NCBI RefSeq assembly: GCF_006335125.1
Contig: NZ_VDMO01000014.1
Span: 1-64,000 of the forward strand
From: Deinococcus radiopugnans ATCC 19172
GTDB taxonomy: Bacteria; Deinococcota; Deinococci; Deinococcales; Deinococcaceae
Reading direction: 5' to 3'
Length of the DNA: 64,000 nucleotides
Shown: piece after piece, positions 15,859 through 27,598 of the stretch
How positions within the stretch are numbered: position 1 is the stretch's first letter
Layout: each line of letters begins with the position of its first letter
Program-made: the position numbers and the translations under genes
Notes under the pieces: generated by a model
Told to the model about the DNA's origin: nothing
What the model saw: the letters and a program-made list of their open reading frames with translations, nothing else
The model's database searches: none

Positions 15859-16226
15859 AGTCTTTGCAACTCCGCCACGGTGCGTTCGCTGGTGACATTG
15901 CCGGTGTTCAGGGTGCTGGCAGGCTCGAACATCATGATCCAGACTTCCTCGGTTTCCGCGACGGGCAGGTGTTCCACACCGCGCGGCACAACGATCAGTT
16001 CGCCCTCGTTGAGTACGGCCTCGCCGTCCCGGAACTTCAGCCGTAACACGCCCCGAACCACCATGAACAGCTCGTCCTCCTGCTCGTGGGCGTGCCACTC
16101 GAACTCCCCGGCAATCCGGGCAATCTTGACCTGCTGACCGTTCAATTCGGCCACGATCTTCGGTTGCCACTGTTCGGTGAACTGGCCGAATTTATCGGGC
16201 AGATTCACGGTCTGCGGCACGCTCAC
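15855..16226 (-). CDS. Cupin domain protein
   Basis: A 123-residue single-domain cupin. Motif 1 is [19 protein letters not shown] and motif 2 lies around [17 protein letters not shown]; together they supply the metal-binding His and Glu residues. Similar small cupins are annotated as mannose-6-phosphate-isomerase-like or metal-binding proteins of unknown activity. The GTG start at 16226 overlaps the purS stop and follows GGAG; the 3' end overlaps the purQ start. It is thus embedded in the purS-purQ unit. Confidence 0.75.
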   Translation of the reverse strand: MSVPQTVNLPDKFGQFTEQWQPKIVAELNGQQVKIARIAGEFEWHAHEQEDELFMVVRGVLRLKFRDGEAVLNEGELIVVPRGVEHLPVAETEEVWIMMFEPASTLNTGNVTSERTVAELQRL

Positions 16227-16489
16227 GCCGGCTCCAGCGCCACTTCTTCCAGCTCCCAGCGGGCGTCTTCCATGACGGGATTGCTCAGGACATTCTCGGT
16301 GATGTCGCGCAACTGGGCCTCGACTTCGGCACGTTCGCCGCTCAGGCGCAACTCGATCAGCTTGCCCACGCGCACGCCGCTGACATTGTCGTGTTCCAGA
16401 TGCGACAGGGCGCGTTCCACGGTGCGCCCCTGCGGATCGAGAATGCTGGGCTTGAGGGTGACGTAAACGCGGGCTTGATAGTGGGGCAT
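16223..16489 (-). CDS. purS: Phosphoribosylformylglycinamidine synthase subunit PurS
   Basis: An 88-residue small subunit that bridges PurL and PurQ in the PurSQL complex. The sequence MPHYQARVYVTLKPSILDPQ, GRTVERALSHL and VSGVRVGKLIEL is characteristic, and the C-terminus continues with MEDARWELEEV. Its presence with a short PurL and a separate PurQ agrees with the three-subunit enzyme type rather than the large fused PurL. Confidence 0.92.
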   Translation of the reverse strand: MPHYQARVYVTLKPSILDPQGRTVERALSHLEHDNVSGVRVGKLIELRLSGERAEVEAQLRDITENVLSNPVMEDARWELEEVALEPA

Positions 16490-16509
16490 GGGGTCTCCAG
16501 GGAAAGAAG

Positions 16510-17202
16510 TTAGACGGCGCGGCAAACGTAGGCGGCAAAAATGCCCGATGGGCTGGAGGTGGCCTGCTCTATCTGAAATCCACTGCGCTCCAGCATGGGT
16601 TCCAGCAGCCAGGTAAAGGTGCTGTGTTCTTCCCGAATATGCGTTTCCAGCTCTGCACAGGGATAACCGCCCAGGGTGGACTTTTCCGCATGGCCCAACC
16701 AGGCGGCGAAGCGTTCTTCCGTTTGCGCCGGACTGAATGAGTAAACGAGATCCAGCAGACGCAAGACGCCGCCCGGCTTCAGGGCGGTTCGCAGCCTCAT
16801 CAGGGCCTGGACTTTCCAGAAGTCGGGGAGATGATGGAGGGCGTTGCGGCAAAAGATGAAATCCACTGGCTTCACCTCGAAACTCAGAAATCCATCCTCG
16901 ATTAGCGTGAGGTTCTGAATCCCCTCAGCCTGTGCTTTTCGCGCGGCGGCCTCCATCATGGCGGGCGACGGATCAACCAGAATGACCTGCTGACATTCCT
17001 TTGCCGCCTGGAGGGCAAAGGTGCCTGTTCCGCCTCCCACGTCCATCAGCCATGACGTCCGGGAAAGGCCCAGAACTTTCAGCAGCGCGAGGTCTGGCGC
17101 GGGATCGAACTGGGCCTTGGCGTCATAGGCTGCCACTTGTTCCGCGTCCAGATGTTCTCGCCCAGCTGCGGCAAGCTCATTGAAAAGCCAAGCGTGGGAC
17201 AT
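16510..17202 (-). CDS. Class I SAM-dependent methyltransferase
   Basis: A 230-residue methyltransferase. Motif I is MDVGGGTGTFALQAA (residues 53-67), motif II is VILVDPSPAMM, and motif IV is FIFCRNALHHLPDF. Substrate unknown; the C-terminal portion (SGFQIEQATSSPSGIFAAYV) resembles small-molecule methyltransferases of UbiE type. It starts three bases after purC ends, so it is co-transcribed in the pur cluster, although nothing in the pathway requires it. Confidence 0.8.
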   Translation of the reverse strand: MSHAWLFNELAAAGREHLDAEQVAAYDAKAQFDPAPDLALLKVLGLSRTSWLMDVGGGTGTFALQAAKECQQVILVDPSPAMMEAAARKAQAEGIQNLTLIEDGFLSFEVKPVDFIFCRNALHHLPDFWKVQALMRLRTALKPGGVLRLLDLVYSFSPAQTEERFAAWLGHAEKSTLGGYPCAELETHIREEHSTFTWLLEPMLERSGFQIEQATSSPSGIFAAYVCRAV

Positions 17203-17205
17203 GAA

Positions 17206-17919
17206 TTAAACCTCCTGCGTCACGCGCCGCAGCATCTCGGCATATGCATCTTCCACGCCGCCTAGATCGCGCCGGAAGCGGTCTTTGTCCATCTTCTCGC
17301 CGCTCTGGGCATCCCAGAAGCGGCAGGTGTCGGGGCTGATCTCGTCGGCCAGGATCACCGTGCCGTCGGGCAGCCGGCCGAACTCCAGCTTGAAATCTAT
17401 GAGCTTCACACCGCGTTCCAGAAAAAACGGGGTCAGGAAGTCGCGCACTTTCAGCGCCAGCTCGCGCACGCGCGTCAGTTCGGGTTCGGTGGCCCAGTCC
17501 AGGGCGATGGCCGTATCGGTGTTGATCAGCGGATCGCCCAGCGCGTCGGATTTGTAGCAGTACTCGACGACGGGCCGGGACAGGGCCGTGCCTTCCTCCA
17601 GCCCCAGCTTCTTGGCAAAGCTGCCTGCAGCGACGTTCCGCACGATCACTTCCACTGGAATGATGGTCACGGCCTTCACGCGCTGCTCGGTCTCGGACAG
17701 TTTCTCGATAAAATGGGTGGGAATGCCCGCCGCCTCCAGCAGGGGGTACAGGTGGGCGGTGATGGCGTTGTTGGTGGCCCCCTTGCCCGCCCACTCGCCA
17801 CGTTTCTGGGCGTTGAAGGCGGTGGCCTCGTCCTTGTACTGCACGGTGTACTCGGCGGGATTGGAGGAGGCGTACACGCGCTTGGCCTTGCCCTCGTACT
17901 TCAGCTCACCTGTGGTCAT
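17206..17919 (-). CDS. purC: Phosphoribosylaminoimidazole-succinocarboxamide synthase
   Basis: A 237-residue SAICAR synthetase that joins CAIR and aspartate with ATP. Signatures are YEGKAKRVY at the N-terminus, [40 protein letters not shown] and [14 protein letters not shown]. Start at 17919 follows AGGAGCGCC. It heads the purine cluster, with a 279-base leader region upstream that holds several hairpins. Confidence 0.95.
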   Translation of the reverse strand: MTTGELKYEGKAKRVYASSNPAEYTVQYKDEATAFNAQKRGEWAGKGATNNAITAHLYPLLEAAGIPTHFIEKLSETEQRVKAVTIIPVEVIVRNVAAGSFAKKLGLEEGTALSRPVVEYCYKSDALGDPLINTDTAIALDWATEPELTRVRELALKVRDFLTPFFLERGVKLIDFKLEFGRLPDGTVILADEISPDTCRFWDAQSGEKMDKDRFRRDLGGVEDAYAEMLRRVTQEV

Positions 17920-18198
17920 TGGCGCTCCTGGAAAAGAAACGTAGAACCGGCGCCCCCCGCACGGTATCGGGGCGACGCTCGGAAGTCGCGGCACTTGACA
18001 TGTCTTTGCTCCATCTCCGCCTCACAGGGCGGACTGAACGGCTGTGGCAGCCGGGGCGCCTCACAGGACGCGGGTAGAGGTGATGTGCCGCCAGAGCCTG
18101 GAGGCCGGAAACCAGGGTAACACCCCCGGCAGCGCACCACACCGGGGATGTTCAGGGGAATCGGACGTTGGGCGGCAGACGGGTGGGCCGGGGGCCGC
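17920..18198 (-). other. Purine cluster leader region with hairpins
   Basis: No gene fits here. Two clean hairpins are visible, at 18017-18032 (CCGCC/GGCGG stem) and 18039-18053 (CGGCTG/CAGCCG stem), and the sequence CCTGTGAGGCG occurs twice on the minus strand nearby. It lies directly ahead of purC. I do not recognise a known riboswitch class. It could be a purine-responsive leader or simply GC-rich intergenic DNA. Confidence 0.35.
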
Positions 18199-19611
<1,413 letters not shown>

Positions 19612-19775
19612 ATAGGCTGCACTGTATCGCCGCCCTCCGCCCGGAAATGTCCCGTTCGTTGCCGACTGGGAGACGGGAGATAAGTGAACCTGAACGCCCC
19701 CCTCACGCCGGCCCAATCCGGCACACGTAGCGTGGGAAACGCTACAAAGTTCAACGCCCCCTCAGGAGGTCCACC

Positions 19776-20207
19776 ATGTTTTTCAACCAGAAAGACCGGC
19801 ACGAACAGATGGCGAGAATCGATCCCCGCGACACCGACGGTGACGGCACCGTCAGCCCGCAGGAGGCCGCTGCCTACATTCAGGACTACATGCAAAACGC
19901 CTCGCCCGAGGAACGCCAGCAGATCCTGAAGGACTACATCGGCGGCATGTCGCCCGAGCAGCGCCAGCAGATGGGGGACGCTATCGTGAAAAGCCCGGCC
20001 AACCCGGTCCAGCGTGTCAACCACGACGATCCGGGCGATCTGGCCGACGCCTACGCCCGCACCGCGCAGGCCCCCCGGCAGGAAGACGGCAAGAGCCCGC
20101 TGGAAGCCGCGTTCAGCGAGGGCGGCATGCTCAGCAGCCCGCTGGTCAAGGCCGGCCTCGTGGGGCTGGCCGGCATGATCGGCAGCAAATTGTTGCGCGG
20201 CCGCTAG
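19776..20207 (+). CDS. EF-hand-like protein
   Basis: A 143-residue protein with one canonical calcium-loop motif, DTDGDGTVSPQE (residues 19-30). A helical segment rich in QQ and EE pairs (SPEERQQILKDYIGGMSPEQ) follows, and the C-terminus has a glycine-rich hydrophobic stretch (LVKAGLVGLAGMIGSKLL) that may contact the membrane. GGAGGTCCACC precedes the ATG. Function unknown; calcium binding is inferred from the loop. Its stop codon is the first three bases of a structured element. Confidence 0.7.
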   Translation: MFFNQKDRHEQMARIDPRDTDGDGTVSPQEAAAYIQDYMQNASPEERQQILKDYIGGMSPEQRQQMGDAIVKSPANPVQRVNHDDPGDLADAYARTAQAPRQEDGKSPLEAAFSEGGMLSSPLVKAGLVGLAGMIGSKLLRGR

Positions 20208-20371
20208 AGCATTTGTCAAAAGAGCTGTTTCCTTTTGACCGAACGGACTGGCACAGCTCGCAGAGAAGGAGTGAATTTCAACGAGCAGCTGGGACTGATA
20301 CAGCTCCGAAAGAGAGAATGGAGGCATCAGAAGTCTTCTTTTCTGATGCTGCAATTCAGACACCTGCTCTA
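20205..20371 (+). repeat. Structured intergenic element, third candidate of the family
   Basis: It begins TAGAGCA and ends TGCTCTA, a short terminal inverted repeat. Inside are a GTCAAAAG/CTTTTGAC hairpin (20215-20239) and a GCATCAGAA/TTCTGATGC hairpin close to the right end, flanking a middle section with GAGAAGGAG. The order (end repeat, hairpin, core with a GAGAAGGAG-like string, hairpin, end repeat) parallels the 138-bp elements at 40338 and 54155 read on the minus strand. Sequence similarity to them is limited, so membership is uncertain. Confidence 0.45.
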
Positions 20372-20392
20372 GGCCACAACCCAGAAGTTAAG

Positions 20393-20417
20393 ACCCCACC
20401 GTTGCGTGGGGTTTTTT
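20393..20417 (+). terminator. Intrinsic terminator after the EF-hand gene
   Basis: ACCCCAC and GTGGGGT form a 7-bp stem with a 6-base loop, followed by a run of six T. It would end the EF-hand transcript and lies just beyond the 3' end of the opposing HIT gene. Confidence 0.85.
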
Positions 20418-20433
20418 GTTGTCCTGGCAACAG

Positions 20434-20968
20434 TTATTCCAGCACCACGCCAAGCTGTGCCCGCAGGCGTTCGATGATGGCGCGGCGTATCTGAGCAGGC
20501 ACATCCACTGTGCGCCACTCGAACGGTTCTCCGAAGGTGGGATCGTCAAAGATCAGGCCGCCAAACTCAACCGGCTGCGCGTAACGCGGCGTGAGGTGCC
20601 AGTGGACGTGCGGGTTGGGCCGGCCGCCTTTGAACGGCGGGTCCGGCTCGGCCACCCGGTAGGCCCAGTTGCGCTGGTATGCCATGTTGATCAGCGCCGC
20701 CCCGAAGGCCCGTTCCAGCGCGGGTTCCAGAGCGGCGGTCACCATCTGAAACTCCTGCCACTCGGCGGGGGTCAGGTCCGCCATGCGGGGAACGTGGCGG
20801 CGCGTTGCCAGCAGCACGTTGCTCAGCCCACACTGCGAGGGGTGCAGCACCACCTTCCAGCCCTCCGTGAAGAAGATGGTGTCCGGGTCATGCTGCGGCG
20901 GTGTGCAGGAGATGCACTCGCGGCTCAGCTGTGCGGGCAGCGGGGCGGCCAGCGCCCGAAGGACTGGC

Positions 20969-20982
<14 letters not shown>
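20434..20982 (-). CDS. HIT-like domain protein
   Basis: A 182-residue protein with the histidine-triad motif in NPHVHWHL (His125, His127, His129). HIT proteins hydrolyse or transfer nucleotidyl groups. A CISC pair near the N-terminus (residues 23-26) may bind zinc. It overlaps the end of guaB by 14 bases, so the two are probably co-transcribed and translationally coupled, which would fit a nucleotide-related role. Confidence 0.75.
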
Positions 20983-22486
<1,504 letters not shown>

Positions 22487-22573
22487 GGGTTCAGAGTACG
22501 CCCTTGGCCAGAGAGGGACGGTGACGGGGCCGCCGTCACGGAACGCTGGCCCCGCCCCCCTGGCCTGGACTGG

Positions 22574-23359
22574 TCAGTCCTCCTTGACCGTCATGATGCT
22601 CAGGCCCGCGTCCACGTACACCGTCTGCCCGGTCACGCCGCTGCCCAGATCGCACAGCAGGAACAGCGCCAGTTTGCCCACCTCCTGCGAGGTCGCGTTG
22701 CGCCCGAAGGCGGCGTTGCGTGCGCCCTTGTCGTACAGCCCGCCGAACCCGGGGATGCTGCGGGCGGCAATGGTCCGCATCGGCCCGGCGCTGATGGTGT
22801 TGATGCGGATCTCGCGCGAGCCGAAGTCGGCGGCCAGGTAGCGGGTGGCGGCCTCCAGCGCCGCTTTGGCCACGCCCATCACGTTGTACTTGGGCACCAC
22901 CTGCTGCGAGGCGTGGTAGGTCAGGCTGACCACGCTGCTGCCCTCGCGGAACAGCGGCTCGGCGTGGCGGCACACCGCCACCAGCGAGTACGCACTGACC
23001 TGCAAGGAGGTGTTCCAGTCTTCCGGCGTGGTGTCCAGAAAGCGGCCTTCCATCGCGGTGCGCGGCGCGTAGGCGATGGCGTGGACCAGATAGTCCAGGC
23101 TGCCGAATTCCTCTTTCACGCGGGCGAACAGGGCCGTCAGGTCGGCTTCGGAGGTGGCGTCGGCCTGCTGGGTCCACACGCCTTCCTGGCCCGAGAGCAG
23201 CTTGTCCAGTTCGCCCTTCAGGCGCTCGCCCTGGTAGGAAAAGCCCACCCGGCAGCCTGCCAAGAGCAGTTGCTCGGCAATCGCCCAGCCCAGGCTGCGC
23301 CCGTTCGCCACGCCCATCACCAGGGCCGTCTTGTCTTTCAGGTCAATTTGCACGCTCAT
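22574..23359 (-). CDS. fabI: Enoyl-[acyl-carrier-protein] reductase (NADH)
   Basis: A 261-residue short-chain reductase that completes each round of fatty acid elongation. [13 protein letters not shown] is the FabI-type cofactor loop, QADATSEAD and HAIAYAP follow, and the active-site Tyr-Lys pair lies in [31 protein letters not shown] is the flexible substrate-binding loop. It is upstream of guaB on the same strand, with an 87-base gap holding a GTGACGG/CCGTCAC hairpin (22521-22539) that lacks a T-run. Confidence 0.95.
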   Translation of the reverse strand: MSVQIDLKDKTALVMGVANGRSLGWAIAEQLLLAGCRVGFSYQGERLKGELDKLLSGQEGVWTQQADATSEADLTALFARVKEEFGSLDYLVHAIAYAPRTAMEGRFLDTTPEDWNTSLQVSAYSLVAVCRHAEPLFREGSSVVSLTYHASQQVVPKYNVMGVAKAALEAATRYLAADFGSREIRINTISAGPMRTIAARSIPGFGGLYDKGARNAAFGRNATSQEVGKLALFLLCDLGSGVTGQTVYVDAGLSIMTVKED

Positions 23360-23479
23360 CTACAGCAGACTTTAGCGCCGCCGGGCCGACAGAGGTTGGA
23401 GCGGGTGCAAGCGGACGCGGCGCGATTGCACCCTGCATGCCCCCGGATGGGGGAGCAAACAGTCAGAATCCAGTGAGAC

Positions 23480-24235
23480 ATGCGAGCCGATACTGAACAC
23501 CCGATGCTCCTGAACGCGCCCCACCTGACCGCGCCGCACGCCTTTTCCACGCGTGCCGGCGGCGTGTCTGTCGGTGCTTACCGGGGCCTGAACCTCGACG
23601 ACCGCGAGGACGACGCGCCCCTGGTGACCGAGAACCGCCGCCGTCTGGCCGCCGCCCTGGGCTTTGATGCGGCGCAGGTGGCCCGGCTGGATCAGGTGCA
23701 TGGAACCGACGTGATCGTGGTGACTGGCCCCGGCCTCTGGTCCGGCGACGCGCTGGTGAGCGCCACCCCCGGCGTGCTGCTGGCCATCGGCACGGCGGAC
23801 TGTTACCCGCTGCTGCTGGAAGACCCGGCGGCGGGCGTGATCGGCGCGGCCCACGCGGGCTGGAAGGGCACGCTGGGGCGGATCGCAGAGAAGACCGTTC
23901 AGGCGATGACCGAACTCGGCGCGCGGCCTGGGCGCATCCGCGCCGCCGTCGGTCCTGGCATCTGCGGCGAGCGTTACGGCGTCGGGGCCGAGGTGGCCGC
24001 GCAGTTTATGGCTGCCGGTCTGGGCGACTTCGTTCACCAGAGGGGCGGGCAGCCCCATCTCGATCTGGCGGGCGCGAACCGGGCCGTGCTGCGGGAGGCG
24101 GGCCTGCCGGACAGCAACATCTGGCTGTCGGGCCGCTGCTCCACCGAACCCGAGTTCTACTCGTACCGCCGCGACGCCGGCAAGACCGGGCGGATGTGGG
24201 CCGTAATCGGTCTGCCCGCAGAGGCGTCCGCATGA
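23480..24235 (+). CDS. pgeF: YfiH-type laccase-domain peptidoglycan-editing protein
   Basis: A 251-residue protein of the multicopper-polyphenol-oxidoreductase-like YfiH/PgeF family. Metal and catalytic residues are seen in DQVHGTDV, IGTADCYPLLL, AHAGWKGTLGR and GPGICGERYGV. PgeF in E. coli removes wrongly incorporated amino acids from peptidoglycan precursors; family members also act on purine nucleosides. The start is uncertain: ATG at 23480 or 23504 is possible and neither has a strong ribosome site. Confidence 0.85.
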   Translation: MRADTEHPMLLNAPHLTAPHAFSTRAGGVSVGAYRGLNLDDREDDAPLVTENRRRLAAALGFDAAQVARLDQVHGTDVIVVTGPGLWSGDALVSATPGVLLAIGTADCYPLLLEDPAAGVIGAAHAGWKGTLGRIAEKTVQAMTELGARPGRIRAAVGPGICGERYGVGAEVAAQFMAAGLGDFVHQRGGQPHLDLAGANRAVLREAGLPDSNIWLSGRCSTEPEFYSYRRDAGKTGRMWAVIGLPAEASA

Positions 24236-24738
24236 GCCTGCTGCGCCCCCACGACGTGATCGACAATATTCTGGACATCACTCCGGAGTTCCTGGCGCGG
24301 CGCGGTCTGCGCGGGCTGCTGCTGGACCTGGACAACACGCTGGTGCCCTACGGCAGCTACGAGGAGGCCGCCGCCGCCGGGATGTTCCACTGGGCGCGCG
24401 AACTGCGCGACTCAGGAATCGGCCTGTACCTGCTGAGCAACGCCACGGGCCGCCGCGCCGCGTTCTGGCTGGAGCGGCTGGGCTTTTCCGGCGTGGGGCT
24501 GGCGGGCAAGCCGCATCCCCGCGCGTACCGCCGGGCGCTGGCCGAGCTGGGCCTGCCCGCACATCAGGTGGGCATGGTGGGCGATCAGCTGTTCACCGAC
24601 GTGCTGGGCGGCAACCTCAGCGGCATGCACACCATTCTGGTGCGGCCCATGGTCAGCAATTCGTTGCCGCACACGCGGCTGGCGCGGCAACTCGAACGCG
24701 CGGTCCTGCGGAGGTACGGGCATGACTGGAAAACCTGA
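24232..24738 (+). CDS. YqeG-family HAD IIIA phosphatase
   Basis: A 168-residue HAD phosphatase. Motif I is LLDLDNTLVPYG (Asp32, Asp34), motif II lies in LYLLSNATGRR, motif III is LAGKPHPRAYRRAL and motif IV is MVGDQLFTDVLGGN. YqeG proteins resemble mitochondrial phosphatidylglycerophosphatase, but the bacterial substrate is usually unproven. The ATG overlaps the upstream stop (ATGA), forming an operon with pgeF. pilB follows after 107 bases. Confidence 0.82.
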   Translation: MSLLRPHDVIDNILDITPEFLARRGLRGLLLDLDNTLVPYGSYEEAAAAGMFHWARELRDSGIGLYLLSNATGRRAAFWLERLGFSGVGLAGKPHPRAYRRALAELGLPAHQVGMVGDQLFTDVLGGNLSGMHTILVRPMVSNSLPHTRLARQLERAVLRRYGHDWKT

Positions 24739-24845
24739 GGCCTGTTCGCCGCCCCAGCGCTCCCGGACACCCCGGACCCGGCGCACCCACCCGGCACACA
24801 CTTCTATTCTCAACCGCTTCGATCTGCACGGCAAGGAGGGACGAC

Positions 24846-27524
24846 ATGGCACTTTCTATCGGTGACCGCCGACTGGGCGCGATTCTGCTCGAACAGGGGT
24901 ACGTCAACGACGGCGACCTGCAAAAGGCGCTGGTGCGTCACTCTGAAGTCGGCGGACGGCTGGCCGAGATCCTGATCGATACCGGCCTGGTGGGCGAGAA
25001 GCGCATTGCGCGGGCCATTGAGGAGGCGCTGGGCATCCCGCTGGTCAACCTGATGGCGATCACGCCGGACCCGGTGGCGGTGGCGGCGATTCCGGCCCAG
25101 ACCGCGCTGAACCTCCAGGCCATTCCCTTTGCGCTGGAAAACGGCACCCTGCGCGTGGCGCTGGTGGACCCCCTGTCCAGCCTGGCGCTGGAAACGCTGG
25201 AAGACGACAGCAACCTGACCATCGAGCCGTATCAGGCGCTGCGCGAGCAGGCGCTGTGGGCCGTGGCGCTGCACTACCCGGAACTGGGTCTGACGCCGGT
25301 CACGCCCGACGAGGCCGGCGAGGAGGTGGCGGGCGGCCAGCTGGGTCAGGCGCTGATCACGCGCGGCCTGATCACGGACGCGCAGCTGCAGGTGGCCCTG
25401 GACGCCCAGCAGCAGACCGGCGAGCCGCTGGGGACCACCCTGGTGGCGCAGCAGGCCATCAGCGAGGACCAGCTCTACGAATTGCTGGCCGAGCAGAGCG
25501 ACGTCATCTACCTGAAAAACCCGCGTGACTTCCAGCCGGCCGAGGACGTGCTGGGCAGCATGCTGCGCGCCGACGCGCTGCGGCTCTCGGCCGTGCCGGT
25601 CGACGAGACCGCCGAGCATGTGGTGGTGGTGGCCACCGATCCGCGCAAACGCGAGGACATCGCCGCGCTGGTCGGGCGGCCCATCCAGCTGATCCTGGCG
25701 CGGCCGCACGACTTGGAAGTGCTGATCGAGCGCTTCTACCCGCAGCGCGGCCGGCTGGGCGAGCAGATGGTCCAGCAGGGCACGCTGTCACGCACGCAGC
25801 TGCGTGAGGCGCTGCAGGTCCAGGCCCGCCAGGGCAAGGTCAAGCCGCTGGGCGAGGTGATCCTGGAACTGGGCTTCGCCGACGCCAGTGAGATTGACAA
25901 CGCCCTGCAAAAGCAGAACGTGGGCGGCGGCCGCCTGGAAGACACGCTGGTGCAGTCGGGCAAGCTGTCGCCGGAAATGCTGGCCCGCTCGCTGGCCGCG
26001 CAGCTGGGCTACGAATTCCTCGATCCGGTCCAGAACCCGCCGGACGCCAAGGTGGCGCTGCTGATTCCCGAGCCCACCGCGCGGCGCTACGGCGTGGTGC
26101 CGGTGAGGTTGCAGGGCGAGGCGCTGGTCATCGCCATGAAAGACCCGCGCAACGTCTTTGCGCTGGACGATCTCAAGCTGATCACCGGGCGCGAGATCAT
26201 CCCCGCCGTGATGGCCGAGAAGGACATCGTGCGCCTGATCGAGCGCTACTTCGGCAATCAGGGCATGGCGGACCTGAACCAGCGCCTGCAGGCCGAATCG
26301 CTGCAGCGCGAGAAGGATTCCAAGCGCGGCGGCGACGTCGACGCAAACGCCAACTTCGACGACAACGCCGTCGTGAAGGTGGTGGACGGCCTGATTCGCG
26401 AGGCGGCCCTGCAGGAGGCCAGCGACATTCACATCGAGCCGACCGAATCCGCTCTGCGCGTGCGCTACCGGGTGGACGGCGTGCTGCGCGAGCAGAACGA
26501 GCTGCCCAAGGGCGCGGCCCAGAGCATCCTGGCCCGCATCAAGATCATGGGCAACCTCGACATCTCCGAGCGCCGCATTCCGCAGGACGGGCGCGTGCGC
26601 TTCCGCAAGGGCAGCATCGACATCGACCTGCGCCTGTCCACGTTGCCCACGGTGTACGGCGAGAAGGCCGTGATGCGCCTGCTGCAAAAGGCCAGCAACA
26701 TCCCCGAAGTCGAGCAACTGGGCTTTTCCGACCACAACTTCCAGCGCTACCTGGACGTGATCGACAAGCCCAACGGCATTTTCCTGGTCACCGGCCCCAC
26801 CGGTTCGGGCAAGTCCTTCACCAGTTTTTCCACCCTCAAGCGCATCGCCAAGCCCGAGAAGAACACCACCACCATCGAGGACCCGGTGGAGTACGAGATT
26901 CCCGGCATCATCCAGTCGCAGGTCAACCCGGTGGCGGGCCTGACGTTTGCCCGCGCGCTGAGGGCCTTCCTGCGCCAGGACCCCGACATCATCTTCGTGG
27001 GGGAAATCCGGGACACCGAGACGGCCAAGATCGCCGTGGAAGCGGCCCTGACCGGGCACCTGGTGCTGGCGACGCTGCACACCAACGACGCGCCCGGCGC
27101 CATCGTGCGCCTGGAGGAGATGGGCGTGGAGCCGTTCAACATCAGCGCCTCGGTGGTGGGCGTGCTGGCGCAGCGGCTGGTCCGCCGGGTCTGTCCCGAC
27201 TGCAAGGCCCCCACCAACGCCGACCCGGACGTGCTGCGCCGCCTGGGCATCACCGAGCGCGACGTGCGCGGGGCCACCCTGATGCGCGGCGCGGGCTGCG
27301 CGCGCTGCGGCGGCACCGGCTACAAGGGCCGCATGGGCATCCATGAGCTGATGGTGGTGGACGAGCTGCTGCGCGTCGCCATCGGCTCGGGCCGGTCGGC
27401 CACGGAGATCCGCGACGTCGCCCTGGAACGCAGCGACATGCGGACCCTGCGCAACGACGGCATCGAGAAGGCCCTCAAGGGCCAGACCACGCTGGAAGAG
27501 GTGCTGGCCGTCACCAGCAACTAG
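24846..27524 (+). CDS. pilB: Type IV pilus extension ATPase PilB
   Basis: An 892-residue GspE/PilB ATPase that powers pilus assembly and, in this group, DNA uptake. Three MshEN-type modules fill the N-terminal half (starting LGAILLEQGYVNDGDL, LGQALITRGLITDAQL and LGEQMVQQGTLSRTQL), as in Thermus PilF, where they bind cyclic di-GMP. Walker A is GPTGSGKSFT near residue 650, the Walker B region is IIFVGEIRD, and a zinc tetrad CPDC...CARC lies near 783-821. The Phe after GKS is unusual, since most relatives have GKTTTLY. Confidence 0.93.
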   Translation: MALSIGDRRLGAILLEQGYVNDGDLQKALVRHSEVGGRLAEILIDTGLVGEKRIARAIEEALGIPLVNLMAITPDPVAVAAIPAQTALNLQAIPFALENGTLRVALVDPLSSLALETLEDDSNLTIEPYQALREQALWAVALHYPELGLTPVTPDEAGEEVAGGQLGQALITRGLITDAQLQVALDAQQQTGEPLGTTLVAQQAISEDQLYELLAEQSDVIYLKNPRDFQPAEDVLGSMLRADALRLSAVPVDETAEHVVVVATDPRKREDIAALVGRPIQLILARPHDLEVLIERFYPQRGRLGEQMVQQGTLSRTQLREALQVQARQGKVKPLGEVILELGFADASEIDNALQKQNVGGGRLEDTLVQSGKLSPEMLARSLAAQLGYEFLDPVQNPPDAKVALLIPEPTARRYGVVPVRLQGEALVIAMKDPRNVFALDDLKLITGREIIPAVMAEKDIVRLIERYFGNQGMADLNQRLQAESLQREKDSKRGGDVDANANFDDNAVVKVVDGLIREAALQEASDIHIEPTESALRVRYRVDGVLREQNELPKGAAQSILARIKIMGNLDISERRIPQDGRVRFRKGSIDIDLRLSTLPTVYGEKAVMRLLQKASNIPEVEQLGFSDHNFQRYLDVIDKPNGIFLVTGPTGSGKSFTSFSTLKRIAKPEKNTTTIEDPVEYEIPGIIQSQVNPVAGLTFARALRAFLRQDPDIIFVGEIRDTETAKIAVEAALTGHLVLATLHTNDAPGAIVRLEEMGVEPFNISASVVGVLAQRLVRRVCPDCKAPTNADPDVLRRLGITERDVRGATLMRGAGCARCGGTGYKGRMGIHELMVVDELLRVAIGSGRSATEIRDVALERSDMRTLRNDGIEKALKGQTTLEEVLAVTSN

Positions 27525-27598
27525 GGCCGCCACCTCCCCTGTCCTGCCCACTGTCTCCCCTCCCCTGTCGCCCACCATCCCCTCCGAGGTACTTCCCC

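Noticed and set aside
27525..27598. Pyrimidine-rich pilB-pilT spacer considered as a regulatory repeat
   Set aside because: CCCCTGTC recurs but without symmetry or structure; it ends in an ordinary ribosome site for pilT.
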